A stretch of DNA of 64,000 bases from Achromobacter sp. AONIH1 (GTDB taxonomy: Bacteria; Pseudomonadota; Gammaproteobacteria; Burkholderiales; Burkholderiaceae_B), in NCBI RefSeq assembly GCF_002902905.1, contig NZ_CP026124.1, positions 5,332,001-5,396,000 of the forward strand, read 5' to 3'. Positions 18,624 to 28,106 of the stretch are shown piece after piece. A program made the position numbers and the translations under genes. How positions within the stretch are numbered: position 1 is the stretch's first letter; each line of letters begins with the position of its first letter. A model generated the notes under the pieces. It was not told where the DNA came from. It did not search any database and worked only from the letters and a program-made list of their open reading frames with translations.

Positions 18624-19853
18624 ATGGCTCTCGATCCGCGCCAACTCACCGAACTCGCCGCGCAGCATGGCACCCCGCTCTGGGTCTATGACGCCGCCGT
18701 CATCCGCGAACGCATCGCCCAGCTGCGTCGCTTCGACGTGATCCGCTATGCGCAGAAGGCCAACTCGAACATCCATATCCTCAAGCTGATGCGCGCCGAG
18801 GGAGCGGTGGTCGACGCCGTGTCGCTGGGCGAGATAGAGCGCAGCCTGGCCGCGGGTTTCCGACCCGAGGGCGAGCCGGCCGGCATCGTGTTCACCGCCG
18901 ACCTGATCGACCACGCCACCATGGCCGCCGTGATCCGGCACGGCATCCCGGTCAACGCCGGCTCGCTGGACATGCTCGAACGCGTCGGCCAGCAGGCGCC
19001 CGGCCATCGGGTCTGGCTGCGCATCAATCCCGGCTTCGGCCACGGCCACAGCAACAAGACCAACACTGGCGGCCCGCAAAGCAAGCACGGCATCTGGATC
19101 GACGACGTGGCCCAGGCCATCGCCATCGTGCGCCGCCACGGCCTGAAGCTGATGGGCATCCACATGCATATCGGCTCGGGCGTGGACTACGGCCACCTTT
19201 CCAGCGTCTGCGACGCCATGGTCGACGTGGTCCGCAACCTGGGCCATGACATCGAAGCCATCTCCGCCGGCGGCGGCCTGTCCATTCCGTACAAGGATGG
19301 CGAAGCGCGTATCGACTGCGACCATTACTTCGAGCAGTGGGACGCCGCGCGCAAGCGCATCGAGCAGCACCTGGGCCATCCTGTCCGACTGGAGATCGAG
19401 CCGGGCCGCTTCCTGGTGGCCGAGTCCGGCGCGCTGATCGCCGAGGTGCATGCGATCAACCGACGCCCGGGCCGTGACTTCGTGCTGGTGGACGCCGGTT
19501 TCAGCGACCTGATGCGCCCGGCCATGTATGGCAGCTATCACCGTATTTCGGTGCACGCGCCCGACGGCTCGACGCCCCCGGGCGAACCGGCGCGCCTGGC
19601 CGTGGCCGGCCCGCTGTGCGAGTCGGGCGATGTGTTCACCCAGGACGCCGGCGGCGTGGTGACCGACCGTCTGCTGCCGCGGCCGCGCATCGGCGACTAT
19701 CTGGTGCTGCACGACGCCGGCGCCTACGGCTCGTCCATGTCCTCGAACTACAACACCCGGCCGCTGGCGCCGGAAGTGCTGCTGGACCAGGGCCAGGCGC
19801 GCCTGATCCGCCGCCGCCAGACCGTCGCCGATCTGCTGGCGCTGGAAAGCTGA
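18624..19853 (+). CDS. lysA: Diaminopimelate decarboxylase (enterobacterial type)
   Basis: PLP enzyme converting meso-diaminopimelate to L-lysine and CO2 in the cytoplasm. 409 residues from ATG 18624 (AAGG 9 bases upstream); ATG 18582 is an in-frame alternative adding 14 residues. The PLP-lysine segment RYAQKANSNIHIL, the GHSNKTNTGGPQSKHGIW loop, MHIGSGVDY, SAGGGLSIPY, EIEPGRFLVA and GPLCESGDVF all resemble E. coli LysA closely. The LysR neighbour supports the call. Since Alcaligenaceae usually carry another lysA elsewhere (general knowledge), this may be a second copy; that cannot be tested from this window. Confidence 0.9.
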   Translation: MALDPRQLTELAAQHGTPLWVYDAAVIRERIAQLRRFDVIRYAQKANSNIHILKLMRAEGAVVDAVSLGEIERSLAAGFRPEGEPAGIVFTADLIDHATMAAVIRHGIPVNAGSLDMLERVGQQAPGHRVWLRINPGFGHGHSNKTNTGGPQSKHGIWIDDVAQAIAIVRRHGLKLMGIHMHIGSGVDYGHLSSVCDAMVDVVRNLGHDIEAISAGGGLSIPYKDGEARIDCDHYFEQWDAARKRIEQHLGHPVRLEIEPGRFLVAESGALIAEVHAINRRPGRDFVLVDAGFSDLMRPAMYGSYHRISVHAPDGSTPPGEPARLAVAGPLCESGDVFTQDAGGVVTDRLLPRPRIGDYLVLHDAGAYGSSMSSNYNTRPLAPEVLLDQGQARLIRRRQTVADLLALES

Positions 19854-19907
19854 GCCCTCACGGCGCGGACGGCATCGCGCCGCCGCGCCCGAGCGCGGGG
19901 CCCAAGG

Positions 19908-20675
19908 CTACGTCGGGAAGGCCTCGCGCAGCCCGAACACGGCCTGCTTGAACACGCCCAGGTCCGTGCCCACCGCCACGAAGTGCATGCCCATGTCCAG
20001 GTAGCGCCTGGCGTCGGCATGCACCGGCGCCAGGATGCCCACCGCCTTGCCCTGCGCCGACACGCGCTGGTACAGGTGGCGGATCGCGTCCTGCACCTCG
20101 GGATGGCCGGGATTGCCGAGATGCCCCAGCGCGGCGGCCAGGTCCGAAGGACCGATGAACACGCCGTCCACGCCCTCCACCGAAGCAATCTCGTCCACCG
20201 CCTCGATGCCCGGCCGGCTTTCGATCTGCAGCAGCACGCAGATGTTGTCGTTGATGGTCTGCAGATAATTGGGCACCGTGCCGTAGCGGTTGCTGCGCTG
20301 CGCGCCGGCCACGCCGCGCATGCCCTGCGGCGGATAGCGCGTGGCCGCCACGGCGCGGCGCGCATCGGCCTCGGACTCGATGAAGGGGATCAGCAGGTTG
20401 TAGAAGCCGATATCCAGCATCCGCTTGATCTCGACCGGGTCATTCCACGACGGCCGCCCCACCGCCGCGCTGGCGCTGGATTGCAGCGCCTGCAACTGCT
20501 GCAGGAACATCGGCACCTCGTTGGGCGAGTGCTCGCCGTCGAGCAGCAGCCAGTCGAAATCGGCCAGCCCGGCCAGCTCGGCCGTGATGTGGCTGGACAT
20601 GCACATCCAGAATCCGATGAGCCGCTCGCGCGCCAGGATGCGCTGGCGGAAACGGTTGGGCAAGGGTGAATCCAT
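19908..20675 (-). CDS. HpcH/HpaI-family aldolase, GarL-like (5-dehydro-4-deoxy-glucarate aldolase)
   Basis: A 255-residue class II (metal-dependent) aldolase. FDWLLLDGEHSPNEV, KRMLDIGFYNLLIPFIES, ATRYPPQGMRGV, LLQIESRPGIEAVDEI and FIGPSDLAAALGHLGNPGHP match E. coli GarL almost block for block; GarL cleaves 5-dehydro-4-deoxyglucarate to pyruvate and tartronate semialdehyde. The ATG at 20675 has AGAGGA 6 bases away; the longer frame upstream is not supported. It is the last gene of a minus-strand unit with a Bug receptor, an IlvD/Edd dehydratase, a GntR regulator and a DapA-like enzyme, which fits sugar-acid catabolism. The exact substrate is inferred. Confidence 0.85.
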   Translation of the reverse strand: MDSPLPNRFRQRILARERLIGFWMCMSSHITAELAGLADFDWLLLDGEHSPNEVPMFLQQLQALQSSASAAVGRPSWNDPVEIKRMLDIGFYNLLIPFIESEADARRAVAATRYPPQGMRGVAGAQRSNRYGTVPNYLQTINDNICVLLQIESRPGIEAVDEIASVEGVDGVFIGPSDLAAALGHLGNPGHPEVQDAIRHLYQRVSAQGKAVGILAPVHADARRYLDMGMHFVAVGTDLGVFKQAVFGLREAFPT

Positions 20676-20776
20676 TATGGTCCTCTGTTGCTGCGCGATC
20701 CGCGCGGCGAACGCCAAGTCCGCCGCACGGCATGCCGGCGCGGCAGACCGGCGGAAAACAATGCCGCAAGAATCAA

Positions 20777-21775
20777 TCAATCCATGCGGGCGCCGGACGC
20801 CTTGGCGGCCTGGCCCCACTTGGCGATTTCACTGGTGACGAAGCCGGAGTAGGCTTGCGGGTCGCTGCCCACCACCACGAAGCCCACGCTCTCCAGCTTC
20901 TGCCGCATCTCGGCCGAGGCCATGGCCTTGGCCGTCGCCTGGCTCAGGCGCTGGATCACGGCGGGCGGCGTCCTGGCCGGCGCCGACAGGCCGAACCAGG
21001 ATTCGGCCGCGAAGCCCGGATAGCCGGACTCCGCCACCGTCGGCGTGTCGGGATACGCCGGATTGCGCTTGACGCTGGCCACCGCCAGCGCCCGCAGCTT
21101 GCCGGCCTGCACCTGCGGCAACAGGGTGTCCTGGTTGAGGAACAGCACCGTCACGCGACCGCCCAGCAGGTCCGTGATGGCCGCCGCGCCGCCCTTATAC
21201 GGCACGTGCACCAGATCGATCCTGGCCTGCTGCTTGAGCATTTCCATGGCCAGGTGGCCGGACGAGCCGCTGCCCGAGCTGGCGTGGGTGTACTTGTCCG
21301 GGCTCTCGCGCGCCAGCCGGATGAAGTCCGCGAAGGTCTTGCCCGGGAAATCCGGCGCCGCCACCAGCACGTTGGGGCCGGTGGCCAGCAGCGAGACATG
21401 CGCGAAGTCGCTGTCGCGGTAAGGCATGCTGGCGTAAAGCGCGTAGTTGATGGCGTTCGAGCCCACGCCCGACAGCAGCAGCGTGTAGCCGTCCGGCTCG
21501 GCCTTGGCCACCGCGTCCGAGCCGATATTGCCGTTGGCGCCGCCCTTGTTCTCGACGATGACGGTCTGGCCCAGATCCTTGGCCAGTTCGACCGCCAGCA
21601 GCCTGCCGATCGCGTCGGTGCTGCCTCCGGGCGGGAACGGCACCACCAGCTTGACGGGCCGCGTCGGCCATTGCCCCGTCTGCGCGCACAGCGCGGCGGG
21701 CGTCGCCGCGGCCGCCGCCACGATCAGCGCGGCCAGCGCCAGGCGCCGGCGCGCCGGCATTGCATTGCGTTCCAT
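20777..21775 (-). CDS. TctC/Bug-family periplasmic solute-binding protein
   Basis: 332 residues with a Sec signal peptide (MERNAMPARRRLALAALIVA ... CAQTG) and the Bug fold: WPTRPVKLVVPFPPGGSTDAI, VIVENKGGANGNIGSDAV, PDGYTLLL, YKGGAAAITDLLGG and ALAVAS. Bug proteins bind carboxylates for tripartite tricarboxylate transport or sensing; no TctA/TctB membrane subunits are adjacent, so it is an orphan receptor. A strong AGGAGGAG site precedes the ATG at 21775. Its place between the aldolase and dehydratase genes suggests a sugar acid ligand (inference). Confidence 0.93.
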   Translation of the reverse strand: MERNAMPARRRLALAALIVAAAAATPAALCAQTGQWPTRPVKLVVPFPPGGSTDAIGRLLAVELAKDLGQTVIVENKGGANGNIGSDAVAKAEPDGYTLLLSGVGSNAINYALYASMPYRDSDFAHVSLLATGPNVLVAAPDFPGKTFADFIRLARESPDKYTHASSGSGSSGHLAMEMLKQQARIDLVHVPYKGGAAAITDLLGGRVTVLFLNQDTLLPQVQAGKLRALAVASVKRNPAYPDTPTVAESGYPGFAAESWFGLSAPARTPPAVIQRLSQATAKAMASAEMRQKLESVGFVVVGSDPQAYSGFVTSEIAKWGQAAKASGARMD

Positions 21776-21899
21776 GTATGTCTCCTCCTTGTGTGTTTTT
21801 CGCCGGACCGTCTCGACATGAGCGGCCCGGTCGGGGGCGGCAGGCCCGCGCCGTCGGACGCGGCTTTGGGGGCATGCACGTTGCGACCCGTCGCCCGGG

Positions 21900-23654
21900 T
21901 CAATGAATCTCCGGTTCGCCCGTGGGTTCAGCCCGCGCTTCGGTCTGCAGAAAATCGAAATCGCAGCCCGTATCGGCCTGACCGATGTGCTTGAGGTACA
22001 GCACGCCATAGCCGCGCTCGAAGCGCGGCGGCGGCGCTTGCCAGGCCGCCTTGCGCGCCGCCAGCTCGGCGTCCGGCACAAGCAGGTTCAGGCTGCGGCC
22101 CGGCACGTCCAGCGCCACCATGTCGCCGTCGCGCACCAGCGCCAGCGGACCGCCCACATAGGCTTCCGGCGCCACGTGCAGCACACAGGCGCCATAGCTG
22201 GTGCCGCTCATGCGCGCATCCGAAATACGCACCATGTCGCGCACGCCCTGCTTGAGCAGCTTCTGCGGGATCGGCAGCTGCCCCCATTCCGGCATGCCCG
22301 GCGCGCCCTGCGGCCCGGCGTTCTGCAGCACGATGACGCTGTCGGCGCTGACGTCCAGCGCCGGATCGTCGATGCGCGCGGCCATGTCGTTGTAGTCCTT
22401 GAAGACCACCGCCGGGCCGGTATGCACCTGCAGATGCGCCTCCATCGCCGGCGGCTTGATCACCGCGCCGTCCGGCGCCAGGTTGCCGCGCAGCACGGCC
22501 AGGCCGTCGCGCTCGACCAGCGCCTGTCCGCGCGCGCGGATCACGTCGTCGTTGAACACGCGCGCGCCGGCGATGTTCTCGCCCAGCGTGCGGCCATCGA
22601 CGGTGCGCTGCGACAGGTCCAGCAGGTCGCCCAGCTGCACCAGCAGCGCGCGCAGGCCGCCCGCGTAATAGAAATCTTCCATCAGGTACTTGCCGGCGGG
22701 CCGCAGATTGGCCAGCACCGGCGTGGTGCGCGCCAGATGGTCGAAGCGGTCCAGGTCCAGGCCGAAGCCGCTGCGCCGCGCCATCGCGATCAGGTGCACC
22801 ACCGAGTTGGTCGAGCCGGACAGGGCCAGCACCGTGCGCACCGCGTTGTCATAGGACGCGGCGGTCAGCAGGTCCGAAGGCTTGAGGTCTTCCCAGACCA
22901 TTTCGACGATGCGCTTGCCCGACAGGCTCGCCATCTGCGCGTGGCGCGAGTCGGGCGCCGGAATCGAGGAGTAGCCCGACAGGCACATGCCCAGCGCCTC
23001 GACCGCGGCGGTCATGGTGGAGGCCGTGCCCATGGTCATGCAATGGCCGGGCGAACGGGCGATGCCGTCCTCCACGCCCTGCCAGTCTTCCTCGGTGATA
23101 TTGCCCGCGCGCAGCTCGGCCCAGTACTTCCAGGTGTCGGACCCGGAGCCCAGCGTGTTGCCGTTCCAGTTGCCGCGCAGCATGGGGCCGGCCGGCACGA
23201 ACAGCGTGGGCAGGTCCATCGACACCGCGCCCATCAGCAAGGCCGGCGTGGTCTTGTCGCAGCCGCCCATCAGCACGCAGCCGTCGGCCGGATAGGAGCG
23301 CAGCAACTCCTCGGTTTCCATGGCCAGCAGGTTGCGGTACAGCATGGTGGTGGGCTTCTGGAACGGCTCGGACAGGCTCATGGCCGGCATTTCCACCGGA
23401 AAGCCGCCGGCCTGCCAGATGCCGCGCTTGACCTCTTCCACGCGCTGCTTGAAGTGGCTGTGACAGGGGTTGATGTCGCTCCAGGTGTTGATGATGGCGA
23501 TCACCGGCTTGCCCGCGTAGTCGGAGCGGTGATAGCCCATCTGCGCCGTGCGCGAACGGTGGCCGAACGCGCGCAGGTCCTTCACGCCATACCAGCGATG
23601 GCTGCGCAGTTCCTCGGGAGTCTTGCGGGTCTTGGGTTTGGAAGAATCGCTCAT
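21900..23654 (-). CDS. IlvD/Edd-family sugar-acid dehydratase
   Basis: A 584-residue Fe-S dehydratase. The cluster-binding cysteines are visible in [28 protein letters not shown] and [13 protein letters not shown], and the C-terminal swivel domain contains [19 protein letters not shown]. The overall length and GCDKTTP motif match the aldonate branch (L-arabinonate, D-xylonate and related dehydratases) better than IlvD itself. Neighbouring DapA-like and GarL-like enzymes would process the resulting 2-keto-3-deoxy acid. Whether the substrate is a pentonate, hexonate or aldarate cannot be decided by reading. The start ATG is at 23654; ribosome site weak. Confidence 0.88.
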   Translation of the reverse strand: MSDSSKPKTRKTPEELRSHRWYGVKDLRAFGHRSRTAQMGYHRSDYAGKPVIAIINTWSDINPCHSHFKQRVEEVKRGIWQAGGFPVEMPAMSLSEPFQKPTTMLYRNLLAMETEELLRSYPADGCVLMGGCDKTTPALLMGAVSMDLPTLFVPAGPMLRGNWNGNTLGSGSDTWKYWAELRAGNITEEDWQGVEDGIARSPGHCMTMGTASTMTAAVEALGMCLSGYSSIPAPDSRHAQMASLSGKRIVEMVWEDLKPSDLLTAASYDNAVRTVLALSGSTNSVVHLIAMARRSGFGLDLDRFDHLARTTPVLANLRPAGKYLMEDFYYAGGLRALLVQLGDLLDLSQRTVDGRTLGENIAGARVFNDDVIRARGQALVERDGLAVLRGNLAPDGAVIKPPAMEAHLQVHTGPAVVFKDYNDMAARIDDPALDVSADSVIVLQNAGPQGAPGMPEWGQLPIPQKLLKQGVRDMVRISDARMSGTSYGACVLHVAPEAYVGGPLALVRDGDMVALDVPGRSLNLLVPDAELAARKAAWQAPPPRFERGYGVLYLKHIGQADTGCDFDFLQTEARAEPTGEPEIH

Positions 23655-23720
23655 TTGTCTGCTCTTGGTCCTCTGCGCTTGTTGTGCCGCGCTTGGGTGG
23701 TGAAAATCCTGTTGCCGCGC

Positions 23721-24488
23721 TCAGTCGCGCTCGCGGTCCACCAGCCGGTGCCGCGCCCGGCCCAGGTGGAACTGCATGGCCACGCGCGCGTGCTCGCCGT
23801 CCTGCGCGCGGATGGCCGCGAGTATGGTGGCGTGCTCGTCCAGCACGGTCTGGGCGCGCTGGCGCGAGCCGGTGCGCGTGAGGCTGAGCGTCAGGCGCAT
23901 GAAGCCGCTGATGGAATCGTGAATGCTCTCCAGCACGCCCAGATAGAAGTCATTGCCGCTGGCTTCGGCGATGCTGGCGTGGAACGCCAGATCGGCCTCG
24001 GCCGACATGCGCCCCTGCGCCAGCGATTCGGCGAAGGCCTGGTGCGCCTCCTCGATCTTGCGCAACTGCTCGTCGGTGCGGCGCAGGGCCGCCAGGCGCG
24101 CGGCATCGCCTTCCAGCGCCACCCGCACCTCCTGCGCGCGCAGATAGGCGCTGACGTGCTCCACGTCGCTGAAGGTCTTGAGCCTGGGCGCGGGCTGGTG
24201 GCTGACGAAGGTGCCCAGCCCCTGATGCGCCGTGACCAGCCCGTCGGCGCGCAGACGCAGCAGCGCCTCGCGCACCACCGGCCGCGAAACGCCGTAGCGT
24301 TCGGAGATTTCGTTCTCGGAAGGCAGCTTGTCGCCGACGCTGAGATTGCCCGAGACGAGCTGTTCGAAGATCTGGCCGTAGAGCTGGTCCGCCAGCCGCA
24401 CGCGATGGCGACGCTCCAGCGGCTGCGCGGTTTCCGCGTCCGCGGGCGCTTGCAGCGCGCTTGGCGAGGGGGTCGGTTTTCGGGCCAC
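23721..24488 (-). CDS. GntR-family (FadR/FCD type) regulator
   Basis: 255 residues. An N-terminal winged helix (LADQLYGQIFEQLVSGNLSVGDKLPSENEISERYGVSRPVVREALLRLRADGLV) is joined to an all-helical FCD ligand-binding domain with the histidine pattern (LAFHASIAEASGND, DEHATILAAI, AMQFHLGRARHRL) that usually binds a metal and a carboxylate effector. I place the start at GTG 24488 because AAGGAG lies 6 bases upstream; an ATG at 24527 would add 13 residues. It sits inside the sugar-acid unit and most likely represses it until the acid or its intermediate is present. Confidence 0.9.
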   Translation of the reverse strand: MARKPTPSPSALQAPADAETAQPLERRHRVRLADQLYGQIFEQLVSGNLSVGDKLPSENEISERYGVSRPVVREALLRLRADGLVTAHQGLGTFVSHQPAPRLKTFSDVEHVSAYLRAQEVRVALEGDAARLAALRRTDEQLRKIEEAHQAFAESLAQGRMSAEADLAFHASIAEASGNDFYLGVLESIHDSISGFMRLTLSLTRTGSRQRAQTVLDEHATILAAIRAQDGEHARVAMQFHLGRARHRLVDRERD

Positions 24489-24566
24489 GGAATCTCCTTC
24501 GGCATCGGGCGTAAAGACAGCGCACATCGTACCGTCAAATGCGAGCCCGACGGACGATGCACAGGC

Positions 24567-25496
24567 TCACGCCGCCATGGTTTCCCGGTCCCACGCGGCC
24601 AGCGCGCGCGCCACCGGCGCCACGCGTTCGCGTTCGGCGGCGGACAGCCCCGTCAGCAAGGGCAGCATCGGCCCCATGTCGGCCACGCCGGCCAGTGTCA
24701 CCGCGTCGTGCAGCACGCGGATGGGGCTGATGCCGTCGCGGCAGTCCTCCAGACCCAGGTAGCGCCGGCGCACGCTGTCGGCCTCGTCGTAGCGCCCCTC
24801 GGCCAGCAGCCGCAGCAGGCGCATGGAACCCCGCGGCGCCACGCAGACCGAGCCGGACGTGAAGCTCGACAGGCCGAAATGCCGGTAATGCGCGATGGCC
24901 GGCCGCTCGCCGATGCCGCTGACGATCCAGCGCGCCTCGACCTCGCCCAGCAGCGCGCGCAGGTAGTCGTCGCGCAGCGGATCCTCTCGCACCACCGCGT
25001 ACTTCAAGGCCACGATGCGGCCCTCCTCGATCAGCCGCGCGACCGTCGCCGGCGCCAGGTAGCCGGCCGACTTGATGTAGACCACGGCCGGCTTGGCCAG
25101 CGCGTCTGTGAAGCGCCGCACGCCATCCGCCAGGCCATCGTCCGTGTACGGGAAGGACATGGGCAGCAGCATCGCCGTGGGAAAAGCGCGAGCGCGCAGC
25201 ACGGCGGCCTGGTCCATCATCTTGCCGTAGTCCGGCCCCGCCGACGGCAGGATCCAGGTGTCGGGGCCTGCCAGCGCGGCCAGCATATCCACGATGCGCG
25301 CGTACTCGCCCAGCCCCACGTTGTAGAAGTTGGCGTTGCCGCCGTACATGACGCTGCGCACGCCGCCGGCCTCCAGATGCGCCAGCAGCGCCCGGTTCGC
25401 GGCCTCGTTCAGCGACAGGTCCGCGCGGCGCGCCAGCGGCGGCACCGCGATGACCGAGCGTCGCAGGTCCTGGTGGGTGACCGGGGAGGTTTTCAT
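24567..25496 (-). CDS. DapA-family lyase/dehydratase (2-keto-3-deoxy acid type)
   Basis: A 309-residue (beta/alpha)8 class I enzyme of the dihydrodipicolinate synthase/N-acetylneuraminate lyase family. The predicted Schiff-base lysine is K165 in IVALKYAVVRED, and Y140 in VVYIKSAGY aligns with the family tyrosine. Members next to aldonate dehydratases are usually 2-keto-3-deoxy-aldonate aldolases or dehydratases. It is the first gene of the minus-strand unit, with CCGGAG before the ATG and a palindrome 52 bases upstream. It is not likely to be the housekeeping dapA, since the YNVPSRT-type motif is absent. Confidence 0.82.
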   Translation of the reverse strand: MKTSPVTHQDLRRSVIAVPPLARRADLSLNEAANRALLAHLEAGGVRSVMYGGNANFYNVGLGEYARIVDMLAALAGPDTWILPSAGPDYGKMMDQAAVLRARAFPTAMLLPMSFPYTDDGLADGVRRFTDALAKPAVVYIKSAGYLAPATVARLIEEGRIVALKYAVVREDPLRDDYLRALLGEVEARWIVSGIGERPAIAHYRHFGLSSFTSGSVCVAPRGSMRLLRLLAEGRYDEADSVRRRYLGLEDCRDGISPIRVLHDAVTLAGVADMGPMLPLLTGLSAAERERVAPVARALAAWDRETMAA

Positions 25497-25547
25497 GGGC
25501 GGCTCCGGGCAGGTTCGCTTGTCGGATGATCAAGGCAGGCACAGCAT

Positions 25548-25562
25548 ACTTGATTGACAAGT
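25548..25562. promoter_or_regulatory. Candidate GntR operator upstream of the sugar-acid unit
   Basis: ACTTG-ATTGA-CAAGT is a perfect 5-bp inverted repeat with a 5-base centre, located 52 bases before the DapA-like start; a CTTG-N9-CAAG pair lies closer in at 25518-25534. The spacing suits a FadR-type dimer, and the regulator is encoded two genes inside the unit. Confidence 0.35.
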
Positions 25563-25660
25563 TAAAGCTCAATACCCATCTTTGTTTTACAAGCTGTCCC
25601 GGCAGGATGCCGCGCCTTGCGCGCCGGCGTCATGAGCGACAGGAACAAGGTTCGCTTTTT

Positions 25661-26617
25661 TTATCCTTGCCTGGCCATGCGCCGCAGCGCCTGCGGCGGC
25701 TGGCCGTAGACACGCAGGAAGGTCCGCCGCATCCGTTCGCTGTCGGTAAAGCCTGCCCGTCGCGCGACGCTGTCGATACTGTCGGCGCCCGCCTCGAGGT
25801 GCGCGCGCGCCGCCTCCGCCCGAATGCGTTCGACCGCCTTGGCGGGCGTTTCGCCGGTCTCGGCCTTGAAGCTGCGCAGGAACTGGCGCGGGCTGACACA
25901 GGCCACGTCGGCCAGATGCTCGACGGTCAGCACCGCGCCAAGATTCCCGCGGATGTGCTCCAGCACGGCGCGGATGCGTTCGCTGTCGGGCGCCAGGTCC
26001 TGCAGCGCCGAGAACTGCGACTGGCCGCCCGAGCGGCGGTGGTAGACCACCATCTCGCGCGCCGTGGCGCCCGCCACCTCCGCGCCCAGGTCGGATTCGA
26101 CCATCGCCAGCGCGAGGTCTATGCCGGCGGTAATGCCGGCCGAGGTCCACGTATCGCCATCGCAGACGTGGATCCGGTCGGCGTCGACTCGCACGTCCGG
26201 ATGGTTGCGCGCGAGCTCGGCGGCATGACGCCAGTGAGTGGTGGCGCGCCGCCCATCGAGCAGGCCCGCGGCCGCCAGCACGAATGCGCCCGTGCAGACG
26301 CTGGCCAGGCGCCGGCCGACCTGGCGATGCGCGTGCAGATACCTGCGCATGGCCGGGGTGACGGCGGCCGCGCGCGCGCCCTCGCCGCCCGGCACCACCA
26401 GCGTGCCTGAAGGCGCGTCGCGCCAGGATCGAGTCAGGACTTCGACCCCGCAAGAACTCCGCACCGGGCCGCCACGCTCCGACACGACGTGAACCGCATA
26501 GGCCGGACCGGCGGCGGTGCGCGCCTGCTTGCCGGCGGTCTGGAACACCGCGGCGGGGCCAGACATATCCAGCAATTGGAAGTCCGGCACCAGCAGGAAG
26601 ATGACGTCGTGTGGCAT
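25661..26617 (-). CDS. GlxA-like transcriptional regulator (DJ-1/PfpI plus AraC domains)
   Basis: 318 residues. The N-terminal two thirds are a DJ-1/PfpI-like domain (MPHDVIFLLVPDFQLLDMSG ... LASVCTGAFVLAAAGLLDGR, with the nucleophile-elbow cysteine in SVCTGAF). The C-terminal 100 residues are an AraC-type double helix-turn-helix (LTVEHLADVACVSPRQFLRSF and SIDSVARRAGFTDSERMRRTF). Such regulators control amine, betaine or osmolyte catabolism in several Gram-negatives. It is divergent from the MFS transporter gene at 26742 (124-bp gap), which it may regulate. The ATG at 26617 is chosen from the domain start; the open frame upstream has no homology. Confidence 0.88.
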   Translation of the reverse strand: MPHDVIFLLVPDFQLLDMSGPAAVFQTAGKQARTAAGPAYAVHVVSERGGPVRSSCGVEVLTRSWRDAPSGTLVVPGGEGARAAAVTPAMRRYLHAHRQVGRRLASVCTGAFVLAAAGLLDGRRATTHWRHAAELARNHPDVRVDADRIHVCDGDTWTSAGITAGIDLALAMVESDLGAEVAGATAREMVVYHRRSGGQSQFSALQDLAPDSERIRAVLEHIRGNLGAVLTVEHLADVACVSPRQFLRSFKAETGETPAKAVERIRAEAARAHLEAGADSIDSVARRAGFTDSERMRRTFLRVYGQPPQALRRMARQG

Positions 26618-26741
26618 GGCGATTTTTGAGGGAATTATGTCATTTACGCCAGAGTTTGCGTCGATACAGTGAGGCCTGTCAAACCCGCCAGCCCCGCTTG
26701 CCGCGGCGCCCCCATACCGATCACTCCCCACCGATTCCGCC

Positions 26742-27968
26742 ATGCCCACGTCAGCCTCCCCCACCACCGGCCACCGCAACGCCCGCGTCCTGGCCATCTG
26801 CCAGGGCCTGTTCGTCGCCGCCATTTCCATCGACCTGACGCTGACCGCGTTGACCGGCCACATGCTCGCGCCCAACAAGGCCTTGTCGACCCTGCCATTC
26901 GCGCTGATCACGGTGGCCGGCGCAGTGGTCACCTGGTTTGCCTCCTTGCTGATGCAGCGCATCGGCCGGCGCAGGGGGTTCACACTGGGCGCACTGGCCG
27001 GCGCGGCGGGCGGCGGCCTATCGGTATGGGCCGTGTTTCATGCCGATTTCTGGGCGTTCTGCGCCGGCACCGCGCTCGTCGGCGTATTCCAGGCCTTTGC
27101 CCAGTATTACCGGCTGGCGGCGGCGGACGCGGTCGAGCCCGCCGCCAAGAGCCGCGCGATCTCGGTGGTGATGGCGGGCGGCGTCATCGCCGCCATTGCC
27201 GGCCCGGCATTGGCCGCCTGGAGTCGCGACCTTTTCGCGCCGGTAGCCTTCGCCGGCGCGTATTTGATGGTGGCCCTGCTGGCGTTGCTGTCGGCCGCGC
27301 TGCTGTGGGTCGGCTATCGCGACGCCGAAGCGCCTGCCGCCGCAGGCGAGACCCAGGCCGGCCTGCCCGCGCGGCCGCTGCGCGAAGTGGCCCGCCAGCC
27401 GGTGTTCGTCGCCGCGCTTGCCAACAACGTGGTGGGGTCGGTTTCGATGATGTTCATCATGACCGCCGCGCCGCTGGCCGCCGTGGCGTGCAGCCACGGC
27501 ATCGGAGACGGCGCCAACATCATGCAATGGCACCTGGTCGGCATGTACGCGCCGGCTTTCTTCGCCGGCGCGCTGATCCAGCGCTTCGGCCTGCCGCGGG
27601 TGCTGGGCGCCGGCATGGTGCTGAACGTCGCGTGCTCGCTGATCGCGATGACGTCGCCGTCGCTGCCCGCGTTCTATGCGGCGTTGTTCTGCCTGGGGGT
27701 GGGATGGAACTTCATGTTCGTCGGCGGCACCACGCTGCTGGCGCAGTCCTACCGTCCGTCGGAACGCGCCCGCGCGCAAGGCGCGGCCGAGATGCTGCGT
27801 TATGCCGCTACCGCGCTGGCCACCCTGGCGGCCGGACCGGCGCTGGACGCCTTCGGGTGGCAAGCGCTGAACGCGACCATGCTGCCGGTGGTGCTGGCGG
27901 CCGGTCTGATGACATGGTGGTGGGCGCGCGGGCCGGCCCGGGGCGCAGCGGTGGCCGGGTCGGATTGA
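26742..27968 (+). CDS. MFS transporter
   Basis: A 408-residue protein with about 12 membrane helices. The loop between helices 2 and 3 has LMQRIGRRRGFTLGAL, the major facilitator signature region. The sequence resembles permeases that carry an unusual long second half with GWNFMFVGGTTLLAQSY and SERARAQGAAEM, seen in uncharacterised YbjJ/sugar-type exporters. The substrate is unknown. It is divergent from the GlxA-like regulator, so regulation by that protein is the natural guess. It converges with the symporter gene at 28107; an inverted repeat lies between. Confidence 0.85.
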   Translation: MPTSASPTTGHRNARVLAICQGLFVAAISIDLTLTALTGHMLAPNKALSTLPFALITVAGAVVTWFASLLMQRIGRRRGFTLGALAGAAGGGLSVWAVFHADFWAFCAGTALVGVFQAFAQYYRLAAADAVEPAAKSRAISVVMAGGVIAAIAGPALAAWSRDLFAPVAFAGAYLMVALLALLSAALLWVGYRDAEAPAAAGETQAGLPARPLREVARQPVFVAALANNVVGSVSMMFIMTAAPLAAVACSHGIGDGANIMQWHLVGMYAPAFFAGALIQRFGLPRVLGAGMVLNVACSLIAMTSPSLPAFYAALFCLGVGWNFMFVGGTTLLAQSYRPSERARAQGAAEMLRYAATALATLAAGPALDAFGWQALNATMLPVVLAAGLMTWWWARGPARGAAVAGSD

Positions 27969-28046
27969 CCCGGCGGGCCACGCCGACTCAAAGATTGGTG
28001 CAGGCAGAAACGCCACGCGATCGAAACACCGCGGCTTCTGTCGACA

Positions 28047-28096
28047 CGATCGCCTTCGCTGCCGCCGGCTCTGGCCAACGTCGACGAAGGCGATCG
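28047..28096. terminator. Inverted repeat between convergent genes
   Basis: CGATCGCCTTCG (28047-28058) and CGAAGGCGATCG (28085-28096) form a perfect 12-bp stem around a 26-base loop, in the short gap between the convergent MFS and symporter genes. There is no clear U run, so its role as a terminator is uncertain. Confidence 0.45.
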
Positions 28097-28106
28097 ACTG
28101 CCCGCG

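Noticed and set aside
21903..25529. A 1208-codon plus-strand frame opposite the sugar-acid genes
   Set aside because: Antisense shadow of the dehydratase, GntR and DapA-like genes; Arg/His/Gln-rich translation, no motif.
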